A stretch of DNA of 64,000 nucleotides, taken from Hevea brasiliensis (taxonomy: Eukaryota > Streptophyta > Magnoliopsida > Malpighiales > Euphorbiaceae). Position numbers and translations under genes: made by a program. Positions 10,626-22,340 of this stretch are shown piece by piece. The stretch covers positions 186,001 through 250,000 of the forward strand of contig NW_026614807.1 of the NCBI RefSeq assembly GCF_030052815.1, in the 5' to 3' direction. Under the pieces are notes generated by a model. It saw only the letters and a list, made by a program, of their open reading frames with translations. It was not told where the DNA came from and did not search any database. Each line of letters begins with the position of its first letter. Position 1 is the stretch's first letter.

Positions 10626-11066
10626 TCAGAATGTGTTTGGCCTCACTTGCAACTCAGCCAAAATAGCTCCATCTCGAACCAAAGATAGACAGGCATTCAA
10701 TGATCTCAAAGCTGTGATGGATTTTCTGCTCAAAGCATCAGCAACTACATTTGCCTTCCCAGGATGGTAGTCAATTACACAATCATAGTCTTTCAAGAAC
10801 TCAATCCATCTTCTCTGTCTAAGGTTGAGCTCTTTCTGAGTTGGTAAATATTTCAGACTCTTGTGGTCTGTGTAAATGTAGCATTTTTCACCATACAAGT
10901 AATGCCTCCATATCTTCAGTGCGAAGATAATTGCTGCAAGCTCTAGATCATAGGTAGGGTAATTTTGTTCATGTGGCCTTAGCTGCCTGGAACCATAAGC
11001 GACCGCCTTCCCCTCTTGCATTAATACACACCCTAACCCATTATGAGAGGCATCACTGTAGACCAC
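10626..11066 (-). pseudogene. Gypsy-A RNase H domain
   Basis: Contains [31 protein letters not shown] and [10 protein letters not shown], with the Asp, Glu and Asp of the RNase H active site, then [18 protein letters not shown]. This domain removes the RNA strand during cDNA synthesis. It overlaps the reverse transcriptase frame at 11,033-11,066 in a different frame, so one frameshift separates them. The end (VRPNTF) meets a stop before integrase. Confidence 0.9.
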
Positions 11067-12135
11067 GAAGTCCTTTCTCGACCTTTGGCTGTTAACACTG
11101 GTGCCTCTGTCAACATAGCCTTCAACTTCTCAAAACTGGTCTGACACTTGTCATTCCAGTCAAATCTGACATTCTTATATAACAACTTGGTCATTGGAGC
11201 AGCTATTAAGGAAAATCCTTTCACAAATCTTCTGTAATACCCAGCTAGCCCCAAGAAGCTTCTGACCTCAGTTATATTTCCGGGAGGCTTCCATTCTATC
11301 ACTGCTTTTATTTTCTCGGGATCCACCCTAATCCCATCAGCTGACACTATGTGTCCAAGGAATGCAATCTCATTCAACCAGAAGTCACACTTGGACAACT
11401 TAGCATACAGCTTCTTTTCTCTCAGGGTTTGCAGAACAATCCTCAAATGCTCATCATGTTCTTCCTTGGTCTTAGAATACACCAAAATATCATCAATAAA
11501 GACCACTACGAACCGATCTAAGTATGGATGGAAGATATGGTTCATAAGGTCCATGAACGCTGCTGATGCATTTGTTAGGCCAAAGGGCATCACTAGGAAC
11601 TCATAATGCCCATATCGGGTCCTGAATGCAGTCTTGGGCACATCTACATCCTTCACCCTCAACTGATGATACCCTGATCTGAGATCAATCTTAGAAAATA
11701 CTCCTGCTCCCTTCAACTGATCAAACAGATCATCAATTCTAGGCAACGGATATTTGTTCTTCATAGTCACTTTATTCAACTGCCGGTAATCAATGCAAAG
11801 CCTCAAAGTCCCATCATTCTTCTTTACAAACGACCTGGAGCTCCCCATGGTGATACATCAAGCGTATGAACCCCTTATCAAGCAACTCTTGCAATCGAAG
11901 TTTTCAACTCCCTCAATTCCGTGGGTGCCATCCTATAAGGAGCAATGGAAATGGGTGCTGTACCCGGCAGTGTCTCAATAGCAAATTCAACTTCCCTTTC
12001 TGGTGGTAAACCAGGCAACTCTTCAGGAAATACATCTGGGAAGTCTCTTACTGTGGGTATATCACTCAGGTTTGGCTTAGCCTGCCTAGTATCCACCACA
12101 TGTGCTAGGTAGGCTTCACAGCCTTTTCTCATCAT
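11033..12135 (-). pseudogene. Gypsy-A reverse transcriptase
   Basis: The open block 11,033-11,848 contains [42 protein letters not shown] and the palm motif [14 protein letters not shown] (the second and third Asp of the active site), followed by [14 protein letters not shown] and the thumb region. Upstream, 11,878-12,135 encodes the RT N-terminal lead (FPDVFPEELPGLPPEREVEF). About 30 bp between the two blocks are shifted, losing the residues before VKK. The catalytic residues are intact, but the frame is broken on both sides. Confidence 0.92.
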
Positions 12136-12500
12136 TCTTCTTGCAATTGTGGTGAGATAACATTGGGACAGAAATCATCCTTTCACCCAAAACATTTATC
12201 TCATTACCCTCTGAAGTTTTCAGGGAAATTCTCTTTAATTTACAATCAACCATTGCCTGATGACGTGACAACCAGTCCATTCCCAAAATCACGTCAAACT
12301 CGTGGAACGGCAACTCAATCAGGTCTGCTAAAAATTTATACCCCTGAATCCTTAACGGGCAACCCTTGTATACTTTGTTCACCACTACATGTGGCCCAAT
12401 GGATTAGTGACCGTAATGTCTTGGTCACTCTCCTACTAATATCCCCCTTTCTCTACGGGTAAGTTGATGCGGATGTATGAATGAGTGGATCTTGGATCCA
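12116..12500 (-). pseudogene. Gypsy-A aspartic protease (active site altered)
   Basis: 12,116-12,385 encodes the C-terminal half of a retroviral-type protease, with FDVILGMDWLSRHQA typical of Ty3-gypsy elements. Upstream near 12,470 the minus strand reads ALVDPRSTHSYI, where the active site is normally Asp-Ser/Thr-Gly. Here Ser and Gly have become Pro and Arg. A frameshift lies between the two parts. The protease would cut the Gag-Pol polyprotein. This copy is not expected to be active unless the differences are sequence errors. Confidence 0.8.
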
Positions 12501-12947
12501 CTAATGCATGCAGATGTATTGTAGAGGAGAACGTGCCACGATGACGTCAGGGCATCTTGCTCCTCTGAGCTCTAATGGCATAGGCTCGCAGTGGTGCATT
12601 ATCGTGCCTCTCTGCTAGCTTAGATGCAGCCTCTGTGATGGTCCCCGCTGCGTCATTTGCGGATTTCCTACCCCTTTGTGGTGCAGAGCAGTGCATGCGC
12701 TTGTGTTGGAGCGGTGTAGTAGTTCTACGTGGACGCTTCTTCAACCGATGCTCTGTCGACCCACACCTTAGCGAGCACCGATTACTCTCCAACACTCCCT
12801 TATGCCACTTCGCAATGTGGACATGTAGAAGATCTTTGGGGCTGGTCCCTGAACCCCATCCTCGAGAGCGCCCGATGGTGTGGGTGACCTCTCCTAGGGG
12901 TAAATCTGGGCCCCGAGGTGACCACGACCTTGTGGCTGACCTGAACT
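12501..12947 (-). pseudogene. Gypsy-A zinc knuckle and Gag-protease linker (scrambled)
   Basis: The minus-strand frame 12,547-12,795 shows RCSLRCGSTEHRLKKRPRRT, a CCHC knuckle whose final Cys is Arg, and then APLRAYAIRAQ, the linker before protease. Frames change several times and the stretch is richer in CG than its neighbours. The same region is also scrambled in Gypsy-B (41,140-41,760). Confidence 0.7.
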
Positions 12948-13776
12948 CTATGCAGGTGGACCCTTGAACTTCTTCCCAAATGCAAGAGATGAACTAGACT
13001 GACCTGGGCCCCTCTTCTGCTGTCTCTCTCTTCTAGTCTGCTCACTGATTCTTACTTTGTCAACCTTTATTGCAGCTTCAACTAACTTAGTGAAGTTAGT
13101 AATTCCCAAGGCAGTGATCATGATCTTTATATTGTCATTTAATCCCTCTTCAAATCTCTTACACCTTTCAGCTTCATTAGGGACTATCTCCCTTCCGTAG
13201 CGGCTCAATCTAACAGATTCCTTTTCATACTCGGCCACTGATAGCTGTCTCTGCCTCAGATTAATGAACTCTCTTCTTCTCTCTTCCAGGTATACACTAC
13301 CCACATATTTCTTCTTAAATTCGGAGAGGAAGAAGTCCCAAGTTATAACTTCTGGCTGCACTTCACTGGATACCGTGTCCCACCATTCATATGCATCATC
13401 TTGCAACAGAGATACAACAGCCTCTAAATTTTGCTCTGGGGTGCAGTGGAGTTGTTTTAAAACTCTGCCTGTTCTGTTCAACCAATTCTACCGCAATGTA
13501 ATCATCTTCTCTCTTGCCAAAGAAGTCCACTGCTCCAAACTTTCTCAATTTTTCCAGGTGTGATTTTGGTTGTGGAGGTGGTGGTGGTGGTGCTGGCATT
13601 ACCCCGGCCATTTGTCTGAAGAATTCGGCCATTTGCTGGAACATGGCCTGTGGAGGCTGAGCAGGCTCTGCTTGAGCTGGCGGAGCAGGTTCTCCCATAC
13701 CCCTAGTCTCAGCTGCTGCAGGTGGAGCATGACTCTCCACTTCCTCCTCAACTGCTCTCTGTGATGTAGGGTCCAT
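12948..13776 (-). pseudogene. Gypsy-A gag
   Basis: The ATG at 13,776 begins MDPTSQRAVEEEVES, followed by a Pro/Ala-rich stretch (PAPPPPPPQPKSHLEKLRKFGAVDF). The frame 13,396-13,776 shifts near 13,470 into 12,948-13,481, which holds the retrotransposon Gag core: LLQDDAYEWWDTV, FLSEFKKKYV and LRQRQLSVAEYEKE. A small deletion of two to three bases near 13,485 seems to cause the shift, because Gypsy-B reads on through AENWVNRTGRV there. Gag would form the particle. The start sits about 110 bp from the primer binding site. Confidence 0.9.
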
Positions 13777-13903
13777 ATCCTATTCAAAATAAGAAAGACA
13801 AACAGATCTGCATTAGTGTCACCTCGACTCTTACAAATGCAATGCATGGTATGGACTCAATCTAGGCCCAGAAACGCCTAAACCGTGCTCTGATACCACT
13901 AAA
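13777..13903 (-). other. Gypsy-A leader and Met-tRNA primer binding site
   Basis: The minus strand at 13,887-13,898 reads TGGTATCAGAGC, complementary to initiator Met-tRNA, five bases inside the LTR boundary at 13,904. The rest of the short leader shows no gene. Confidence 0.88.
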
Positions 13904-14128
13904 TGTGACACCCTTTACCCGTCTACAGTATATCCGAGTAAGTTATGTGACACGGTGTACCGGAACACTCTATTTTATCTTAATTAATTTTCATCATAAT
14001 TTTGAACATAACTTGTGAAATATAATCTATTTAAGTCATTTGTTGACATTTTAATTTATTTGAGGTTCCGAAAATTTTTTAGAAAATCTGGCAGAGTACC
14101 GGCTAAAAATGGAGAAAACAGTTCTTCG
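13904..14128 (-). repeat. Gypsy-A right LTR, broken first ~225 bp
   Basis: Starts TGTGACACCC as the other LTRs do and matches 5,997-6,220, then stops at CAGTTCTTCG. The 8 bp beyond repeat ACAGTTCTTC before the sequence jumps to copied Copia leader. Confidence 0.9.
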
Positions 14129-14136
14129 AAACAGTT

Positions 14137-15185
14137 CTTCTTGCAATCCAATATTACATAGTAGTCCTTGGCATACCAAGGCGAATTTACAAGAACTTAA
14201 ATAAATGAAATTACAACCCAAAAATTATTACAAATTTAATAATACATGCCCAAAATAAATTAAAATAAATTAATTAATTTACAATCCCAAAGAAACATAA
14301 AAGAAATAAATCCAATCACATTGGTCTTTTATAGTCCATGATCATCCATCTGCATATCACTATTTAACAATTAAATAAAACATACATACTTAAATTAAAT
14401 TGAATATCTCATATTCAACTTAAAAATCCAGATTTGAATATGATTTAAATAAATTTAAAAATTCAGATTTGAATCTCATTCAAACAAATTTAAAAATTCA
14501 GATTTGAATCGCATTCAAACAACTTCAAAAATTCAGATTTGAATCACATTCAAACATTTTTTAAAAAATCAGATTTGAATCACATTCAAACATTTTTAAA
14601 AAAATCAGATCTGAATTTTATTCAATCAATTTTAAAAAATCAGATTTAAATATGATTCAAACAACTTTTAAAATTCAGATTTGAATCACATTCAAACAAT
14701 TTTTAAAATTCTGATTTGAATCATAATTTAATTGTGTGATTAAAACTACTAATTAAACACTTTAATTAGTCAAAGAATAGGCCTTAGATCATACAAAAAT
14801 TGCAGAATTAAAAGCCAAACCTTGAACCACCCATGGAAGCCAAACCATGCGCACCATTGATGGTGTTTTTTTCAAGTATGCCGCCACCTTGCTTTGCAAC
14901 CAGCAATGAACTTTTGATCTCATGATCAAACACACAATTAAATCATATAATCAACAATCTAAATGGCAAATATAGTGGCTCTGATACCAATTGAAGGCAG
15001 GCGTGAAAAACACAAGTTTATACCATTGAATTCAAAAATTTTCACCTAGGGTCACATACATCATGCAAGATTTATTTTTATCTATTTGATTTCAATGATA
15101 AACAACATATTAAAACTCTTTTAATATGTTTTTGGATCTGTATTTGCCATTTAAGATTATAAAATTAATCAGATTAATTTTAGAA
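14137..15185 (-). repeat. Second copy of Copia-1 leader and LTR edge (matches 4,908-5,996)
   Basis: A near-identical copy of the host Copia sequence left of Gypsy-A, including the Gag-side leader, the 35 bp array (nine units, 14,429-14,728, against ten), the primer binding site near 14,985 and the LTR edge ending TAGAA. It is 40 bp shorter than the source, mostly one lost repeat unit. It lies inside what should be the right LTR of Gypsy-A. Confidence 0.9.
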
Positions 15186-18100
15186 TGTGACACCCCTTAC
15201 CCGTCTGCAGTATATCCGAGTAAGTTATGTCACACGGTGTACCGGAACACTCTATTTTATCTTAATTAATTTTCATCATAATTTTGAACATAACTTGTGA
15301 AATATAATCTATTTAAGTCATTTGTTGAAATTTTAATTTATTTGAGGTTCCGAAAATTTTTTAGAAAATCCGGCAGAGTACCGGCTAAAAATGGAGAAAA
15401 CAGTTCTTCGGAACCTGTGAAAAACACTTCCTATAATCATATTCAATCATCTCAAACTCCCATATCAAAATCTCAATATTTTTCAATTTCATTTCTCAAT
15501 CATTCATCTCATGTGATAATCATGTACAAGTCACAGATAGATATTCACTTTTCCATTTACAAACACAATTCTCATTATTTACATGAACATCAAAATACAT
15601 TACATAAGTTTCAATTATACAAAAGGAAATAAAAGTTAATTACAAAATACCAAAATGAAACCTAGTGTCCTACCAATGCACTGTGGATGGTGAGGTGACA
15701 CGGACACTATGCAGAGCTGCAGGATGGACTCACCCAGTCTGCGGTCTACTGGGCTCTCGATCAGTATCTCCAGAACCTACGCGTGGCAAAAGCAACGCGC
15801 TAAGCAATAATGCTTAGTGGTGCAATAATAAAATAAAAGGAAATAACAGAAAATAAATATGTATTGAATGTATCGATGTTTTACTGGTTTTATACTTGTT
15901 ATAATCATTTATTTCGTTAACTTTATCCACTTTCATTCTTTTGGTTGCCCAAGTAACCTATACTGGACGACTGGACTGGATAAACGGGTATACTGGTGCT
16001 GGGTATCTAGTACCTCGGGCCATCACACCATCGGTCACGTATGTATCTCTCGGTGTGCAACAGAACGGCTAATAAGCTGTAATGACAATAGGCACAAGGC
16101 CAAATATCAACACAAGGTCAGAATGGCTAAAAGCCATAAAATCACAGAATGGCATAATGCCATGTGCAGTACTGCTAACTGAACCCCATTGGCATGCCAA
16201 ACTATCCAAACCAATCTTGTTAGGTATACTAGGGCATTTGATACCTTTAAATTCTTCAATTTTTGAATTTCAAGTTTTGGTATCACTATTCACTTTATTG
16301 GTCAACAAAAATGTTGACTTTTGAATAGAAAATAGGTACATTGGTTTTAACACCACCAATGTACCACATTTTGCATTTAAAACTTGTTGGAATTAATCAC
16401 CAATACCATTTTTAAGCTTAGAACTAAGGGAGCAGAATTTTCATTTTTTGTACCCTAAATTTACTGTTCCATTAGTGACTGTTACTGTGGGAATTTGAGG
16501 AAATGGTAAACATGAAAGTTGTTCCTTATTTTGTCTAGTTGAATTTCCTTTTTTGAATCACTCCATTTGGAGTTTTGTAGCTCCAGTTATGGTCCAAAAA
16601 CCACAGCTGGCCGGATTGCAAAAGCAGAATTGACCATATCTGATCAGCGATGAGGATCGCCACTGCCTTGTTGGATAGGTTCTGGTCATAATTTGGGGTA
16701 TGGTTCTTCATGAAAGTTGTTTGTCTATATCTTATCTTGTTGCTGAAAAATTTCAGGTCAATTGGGCCATTCTACAGTGAGTTATGGCCAAATGAACAAT
16801 ACTGTTCATTTGGTCATTCTGCAGAATCTGATTTTAGGGTATTCGGATTGGGGCCAATTTTTGGTCCACTTGCTTTGGTCTTTTGGGCATGGTTTCTTCA
16901 GCAAAATTGTGCCATTTTATGTCTAGTTTCATGTCCAATTGGCCAAACACCAATTGAACCTACACAGCCAAATTTATGGCTGTCCAAGTGGGCTGGAATC
17001 ACAGCCTCACCTGCTGCCCTCACCAGGCAGCATACCATTTCAGTTTGTAACACTCTAGTTCACTTCAAATTATGGTCAACTTACCTCAAATGGTCACTAA
17101 TTGACTATTAGAATGTTCACTGATCATTTCATAAGCCAAGTCCAAATTTCACTCCCAAACCCTAGCTCAAATTCAAGGTTCACACAAGTTACCTTAGTTA
17201 ACTAACTAATTCATTATCCTTATATTTATATACTTTAAACATGATCTCTAGTTCACTCCAAGTCCATCAAAAACACTCAATCTTGTTCCTTCCTTAGGGC
17301 TGCTGAATTCTAGGATATACATACACATAGATTTTATCCACTTAATTTACAAATTCTTACTTATTTTAGGTTTCTAACATGGAAAAAGAGAGATGTATGC
17401 ATAATAGGCATTAACCTCTTATAGGGCAGAATTTTCCCAAGCTTGACTTCACTTTCTTTCCTTTTCTAGGCTGCCTAGAGCTTCCTTAGAGTGTGTGGAT
17501 AAGTTTTAGTGAAGGTGACTTAGGGTTTTGGGGTGAGGTTTGAGAGATTTTCAAGCTTGAATGAAGAAGAAAAATGGAGGATTTCCTTGGCTATGGTGCG
17601 GCTGGAATTTGGGGAAGAAGATGACTGTTTGCTTTTTAATTTCTTTGGTCTTTTTTTTTGTCTCTTTTATTAGTTAATTAAATGGTTGTTTAATTGTGAT
17701 TGGTGGGAACTTTTAAATGACCTCATAATGATGTCATTATTTGTATTATATTGATTTTTCTTTTCTTTTCTTTTCTACTAACTTTAAATTAATTTTTCAT
17801 CAATATTAATTCATATTTTATGTCATAATAATTATTTACTCAACTGGACAAGTTGGCCAAAAATCACCTCTGAAGGCGAAATGACCAAAATGCCCTCCGT
17901 TTGGCTTAACGGGTCAAAATTGTCTGTATCGATTGAAAAATTTTTCTAAATATTTTCTTGGCATTCTAATGCCATAGGGACCTCAATGCCCCTTCTCTGG
18001 AGTCCCAAAAATTATTTCATGAATTTTTCCCCGGGTCTAGGGCTCCTAGTTGCGAGAACCGCAACTTCCTTCTGGGTTACCCATCGGCTGGGCACCTCAT

Positions 18101-18276
18101 TTGACTTAGTTGTATATTATTTCTAAAATTTTTACTAAATTTTTCTTATTAATATTTGAGTTAATTATGGTTCCTTACTTTAGTTTAAATATTTTTCCGA
18201 ACGTTCTAGCTGTTCGGACCGACACCGGCCACCGGAACAGTAGAATGTATGGAGTTGCTACCGGGAGGGTGTTACA
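15186..18276 (-). repeat. Gypsy-A complete right LTR (3,091 bp)
   Basis: It matches 5,997-9,089 end to end with scattered differences. It is preceded by TAGAA copied from the left flank and followed by the true right TSD TAGAA (18,277-18,281). Hairpin at 15,800-15,817. No gene. Confidence 0.92.
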
Positions 18277-18730
18277 TAGAACCCTAGATTAAATCAAGAA
18301 CGATTACACTAACCTCTTGATGCACTGCAGCGTGTCTGCGCCTTTGAGATTCGTCTTCAGGACACCAGATGTTGTTCCTCTAGCTTGTCCACACCAAGAA
18401 CACCTATGGCAGCCCTTGAACAGCTTCTAAAGCCTTTTCTATTAATTAGAAATTCAAGTTCTGCCTTTTAAGAGATTAGAGATGTAAACAGGACACTAAA
18501 AACAATTTCTAGTGTTCTTAATTCAAGAGATTGATGGCTAATCTCTTTGAATTGATGAGAGATGAAGAAGAATAGAGGGAGGGCTGCAAAATGGCGTGAC
18601 CAAGGAGTGTGGCTGCTGGTTGTGTTTTATTTTCTCATAACAACACTTAAATTGCTAGGTTAACACATTAAACCCTTGCCACATGTCACCCTTTGAGCTC
18701 TAGGTTTAAGTGACCCAATCATATTGTGCC
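18277..18730 (-). repeat. Copia-1 5' LTR, middle piece
   Basis: Continues the LTR interrupted at 5,996 and matches about 33,910-34,370 of the Copia-2 LTR in reverse. The position equivalent to the Copia TATA box (near 18,646) has decayed to CAATTTAAG on the minus strand. It ends GTGCC, the target duplication of Gypsy-C. Confidence 0.9.
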
Positions 18731-21700
18731 TGTGACACCCCTTACCCGACTACTGTGTAGCCGAGCAAGTTATGCCACTCAGTGTGCCGAACACTCTATT
18801 TTATCTTAATTCATTTTTATTCTTCCTTTTGAATATAACTTATGAAATATAATTCATTTATTGAAATTGTAATTTATTTGAGGTTTCGAAAATTTTATGG
18901 AAAATCCAGTGATCTGGCTAAAAATGGAGAAAAGCAGTTCTTGGAACCTGTGAAAAACACTTCCAATATTCACATTCAATCATTTCCAAACTCCAATATC
19001 AAAATCTCATCAATATTTCTCAATTTCAGTTCTCAACATTTTTCAACCATTCATTTCTCAATCATTCATCCATCTCATATGATACCATGCATATATGATA
19101 GATAAACATTCACTTTTCCATTTATAACTACACTTTTCATTATTTACATAAATATCAAAATATATTACATAAGTTCAAATACATATGAGAAAATAAAATC
19201 AATTACAAAATACCAAAATGACATCTAGCGTCCTACCAATGCATCGATGAGGTGACACAGACACTATGCAGAGTCACAGGATGGACTTACTCAATCTGTG
19301 GTATCTCTCGATTAGTATCTTGATACCTACGCATTGCAAAGCGGCGCTAAGCATAAAGCTTAGTGGTGCAAATAATAAAATAGAAAGAAATAATATGCAA
19401 ATAAAAATCATAATTTCCTTGCTATTGCGTTCATGAGAAATGAATAATTACTCACTTAGTGTTTAGTCGAGGCTAATTACGTTTTATGAAATTAACTTCT
19501 TCATGAATTTTAAAATTCATTGTATTCTATCGTAATCATTCCGATATTTAGTTTTCGTATTTTCTTTAACAATCGGTTCAATTACGTTATACTTTTCCAT
19601 GCCCAAGTAACCTATACAAATTGATCGGATGGATAAACGGGTAAACTAGCACCGGGTACTGTGTACCTCGGCGTCACACCATCGGTCACAATGTGTCTCC
19701 GGTGTGCAAACAGAATGGCTAATAAGCCATATAAGCAATAAGGCAAAAAGCCAAGTAAAACATCATAATCAATATAGCCATAGGCTATCACATCACAGAA
19801 TGGCAATGAAGCCATATATCATACGCAGTACTGCTATCAGAACCCTATTGGCATGCCAACCTATCCAAACCAATCACATTAGGCCTACTAGGGCATTTGA
19901 AACTTTTGAATTCTTCAATTTTTTTGAATTTCAAGTTTTTATGTCACTATTCACTTCAATAGTCAACAAAAAGTTGACTTTTGCATAGAACATAGGTGCA
20001 TTGGTTTTAACACTCCCAATGTACCCCATTTTGCATTTAAAACTTGTTAGTTTTGGTCACTTTCTCAAAGCTTAGGTCATTTTGGCAAAATTGCCAATTT
20101 TTGGTTTTGATGTCACTATTCACCTCATTGGTCAACAAAAATGTTGACTTTTGGGTAGAAAATTTGTACATTGACTTTGGCACTCCCAATATACCACATT
20201 TGGCATTCAAAACTTGTTGGCATTAAGTGTTAATACCATTTCTAAGTTTAAACCAACACAAGCAGAATTTTCAGTTTTGGTGAGTCAACTTCACTGTTCC
20301 ATTGGACACTGTTACTGTTAGAATTTGAAGAAATGTAAAACATAAAAGTTGTTCCTTATTTTGTCTAGTTGAATTTCCTTTTTTGAATCACTCCATTTGG
20401 AGTTTTGTAGCTCCAGATATGGCTTAAAAACCCAAGCTGTCCGTATATGCATTCTGCAGAAATTTACCATATCTACAGTGCATGAACAGTAACTTGAGTC
20501 ACTTGGTTGAATGGGTTCTGGCCACAATTTGGGGTAGGTTCCTTCATGAAAGTTGTTTGTATATGTCTTAACTTATTGCTGTAAAAATTTCAGGTCAATT
20601 GACCAAATCTACAGTGAGTTATGGCCAAATGAACAGTTACTGTTCATTTGGTCAATTCTCTGAAGGCAGTTTCAGGGTATCCGGATTGGGGCCAAGTTTT
20701 GGTCCTCTTACTTTGGTCTTTTGGGCATGGTTTCTTCAGCAAAAATGTGCCATTATAAGCCTAGTTTCATGTCCAATTGGCCAAACATCAATTGGACTAA
20801 CACAGCCCAAGTTATGGCAGTGCAAAGGGACTGAATTTTCAGTCCCTATGCTGCTGTCATAGGGCAGCCTGCAACCTCACTTTGCCATAGCATTTTTAAG
20901 TTCAATTTGTGGCCAACATACCTCAAATGGTCACTTATTGACCATTAGAGTGTTCTTTAATAGGTTGGTAAGCCAAATCAATTTTTCATGCTTCAAAACC
21001 CTAGTGTCCAAGGCAATTTACCCATAAACCTCCTTTAGCACCCTAGTTAAACATCTAGGTAATTATATAACTTAAATACAATCTCCAACTCATGCTAATT
21101 CCATTAAAAACATTCAAAACACTCCCTTATTGGTTCTTCTTAGGGCTGCCGAAATTGAAGTGTTCATACCCATAGGTTTTTTGTTCATTTAAACTACAAA
21201 TCTTACTAAGTTCAAGTCCAAAATCATGGAATTAAAGAGTTTAATGGGTATAAGTGCACTAACCTTGTTTGGGCAGAATTTCCAAAGCCCTAAACCTCAC
21301 TTTTCTTCCTTTCCTTGGCTGCCAAAAGCTTCTCCAAGTGATATGGTCAAGGTTTAATGAAAGGGGTTAGGGTTTAGTGGTGGAAACTCATGGGAAATGG
21401 AGGTAATGAAAGAAAATTTTCATGGAGGGAGGAAGAAGAGAGGATCACGTTTTTAAGGAAGAAGAAGAAGAAGAAAGCAGCTGGTTTTTTAATTGTTTAG
21501 GTCTTCTTTTATCTCTTTATTAGTTAGTCAAATAATGGCTAAATTTTGATTGGTCATAGTTTTCTTAATGACATCATAATTCCCATTTACTTACTTTTCT
21601 TCTTACTTTTGTTTTCTTATTTTCATTTCTCATTTTTAATAAATTTTTCATCAACATTAGTTCATATTTTATGTCATATTAATTATTTACTCAACTGGAC

Positions 21701-22113
21701 AAGTCGGCCAAAAATCACCTCGAAAGGCGAAATGACCAAAATGCCCTCCGTTTGGCTTAACGGGTCAAAATCGTCTGTACCGATTGAAAAATTTTTCTAG
21801 GTATTTTCTTGGCATTCTAATGCCATGGGAACCTCAATTACCCTTCTCTGGAGTCCCAAAATTTATTTTATAATTTTTCCCTGTCTAGGGCTCCTTGTTG
21901 CGAAACGCAACTTCCCTCCGATTACCCATCGCTTGGGCACCACTGCGTTTGCTTGGTTGTATTTTATTTCTAAAATTTTTACTAAGTGTTTCTTATTAAT
22001 ATTTGAGTTAATTATGGTTCTGACTTTAGTTTAAATATTTTCAGACGTTCTAGTCCTGATCGACACAGGTCACAGCATGAGAATGTACGGAGTTGCTACG
22101 GGAGGGTGTTACA
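18731..22113 (-). repeat. Gypsy-C LTR (3,383 bp)
   Basis: Starts TGTGACACCCC and ends GGGTGTTACA. It is related to the Gypsy-A LTR but clearly diverged, with an internal duplication: the stretch around AAAATGTTGACTTTTG with CCCAATGTACC occurs twice (19,960-20,045 and 20,135-20,215). Hairpin at 19,347-19,363; mini-hairpin array 19,715-19,815. No gene. Confidence 0.9.
19715..19815 (-). other. Mini-hairpin array in the Gypsy-C LTR
   Basis: ATGGCT-AATA-AGCCAT (19,715-19,730), GGC-AAAAA-GCC (19,742-19,752), ATAGCC-ATA-GGCTAT (19,774-19,788) and ATGGC-AATGAA-GCCAT (19,800-19,815). The first is the counterpart of ACAGCT-AATA-AGCTGT in Gypsy-A, with both arms changed together. Confidence 0.65.
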
Positions 22114-22340
22114 ACTCTTCCTCTTATTTAAATTTCGTCCTCGAAATTTACAGCTTAAGTAATCGGGAGTTACTACCTCCTTGTTTCTTCACTTCCTTGT
22201 ATTGCCTCATCGATTATGCAGGTTTGGCTCTTCCTGAGCTTCCATTGCATATACTTGTGGTGCCACCCTAACTTCGGGCTTTTCAACGGTCTCTGAAATA
22301 ATCTTCTGTGAAATGTCAGCCGTTTCTGCTCTACCCGATC
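22114..22340 (-). pseudogene. Gypsy-C internal remnant: polypurine tract, end of pol fused to Gag-protease linker
   Basis: 22,114-22,215 matches the end of the Gypsy-A internal region (polypurine tract and last part of the chromodomain frame). From about 22,216 the minus strand encodes APQVYAMEAQEEPN, which resembles the linker between zinc knuckle and protease rather than the chromodomain. An internal deletion of several kb therefore joined the two. Confidence 0.6.

Larger units (their letters stand above)
5997..18276 (-). mobile_element. Gypsy-A: chromovirus-type Ty3-gypsy retrotransposon (Tekay/Del-like), with a duplicated block in its right LTR
   Basis: The element is flanked by the 5 bp target duplication TAGAA (5,992-5,996 and 18,277-18,281). 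It starts TGTGACACCCC and ends GGGTGTTACA on the plus strand. Left LTR 5,997-9,089, internal 9,090-13,903, and an LTR start at 13,904 that breaks off after ~225 bp. A copy of host Copia sequence follows (14,137-15,185), then a complete LTR (15,186-18,276). Internal order on the minus strand is gag, protease, RT, RNase H, integrase, chromodomain, with a Met-tRNA primer site at 13,887-13,898. The chromodomain and long LTRs point to the Tekay/Del clade. All reading frames are damaged. Confidence 0.92.

Noticed and set aside
12635..12967. 110-residue GC-rich frame on the plus strand as a host gene
   Set aside because: It is the reverse of the Gypsy-A Gag-protease linker, whose sense-strand text is recognisable.
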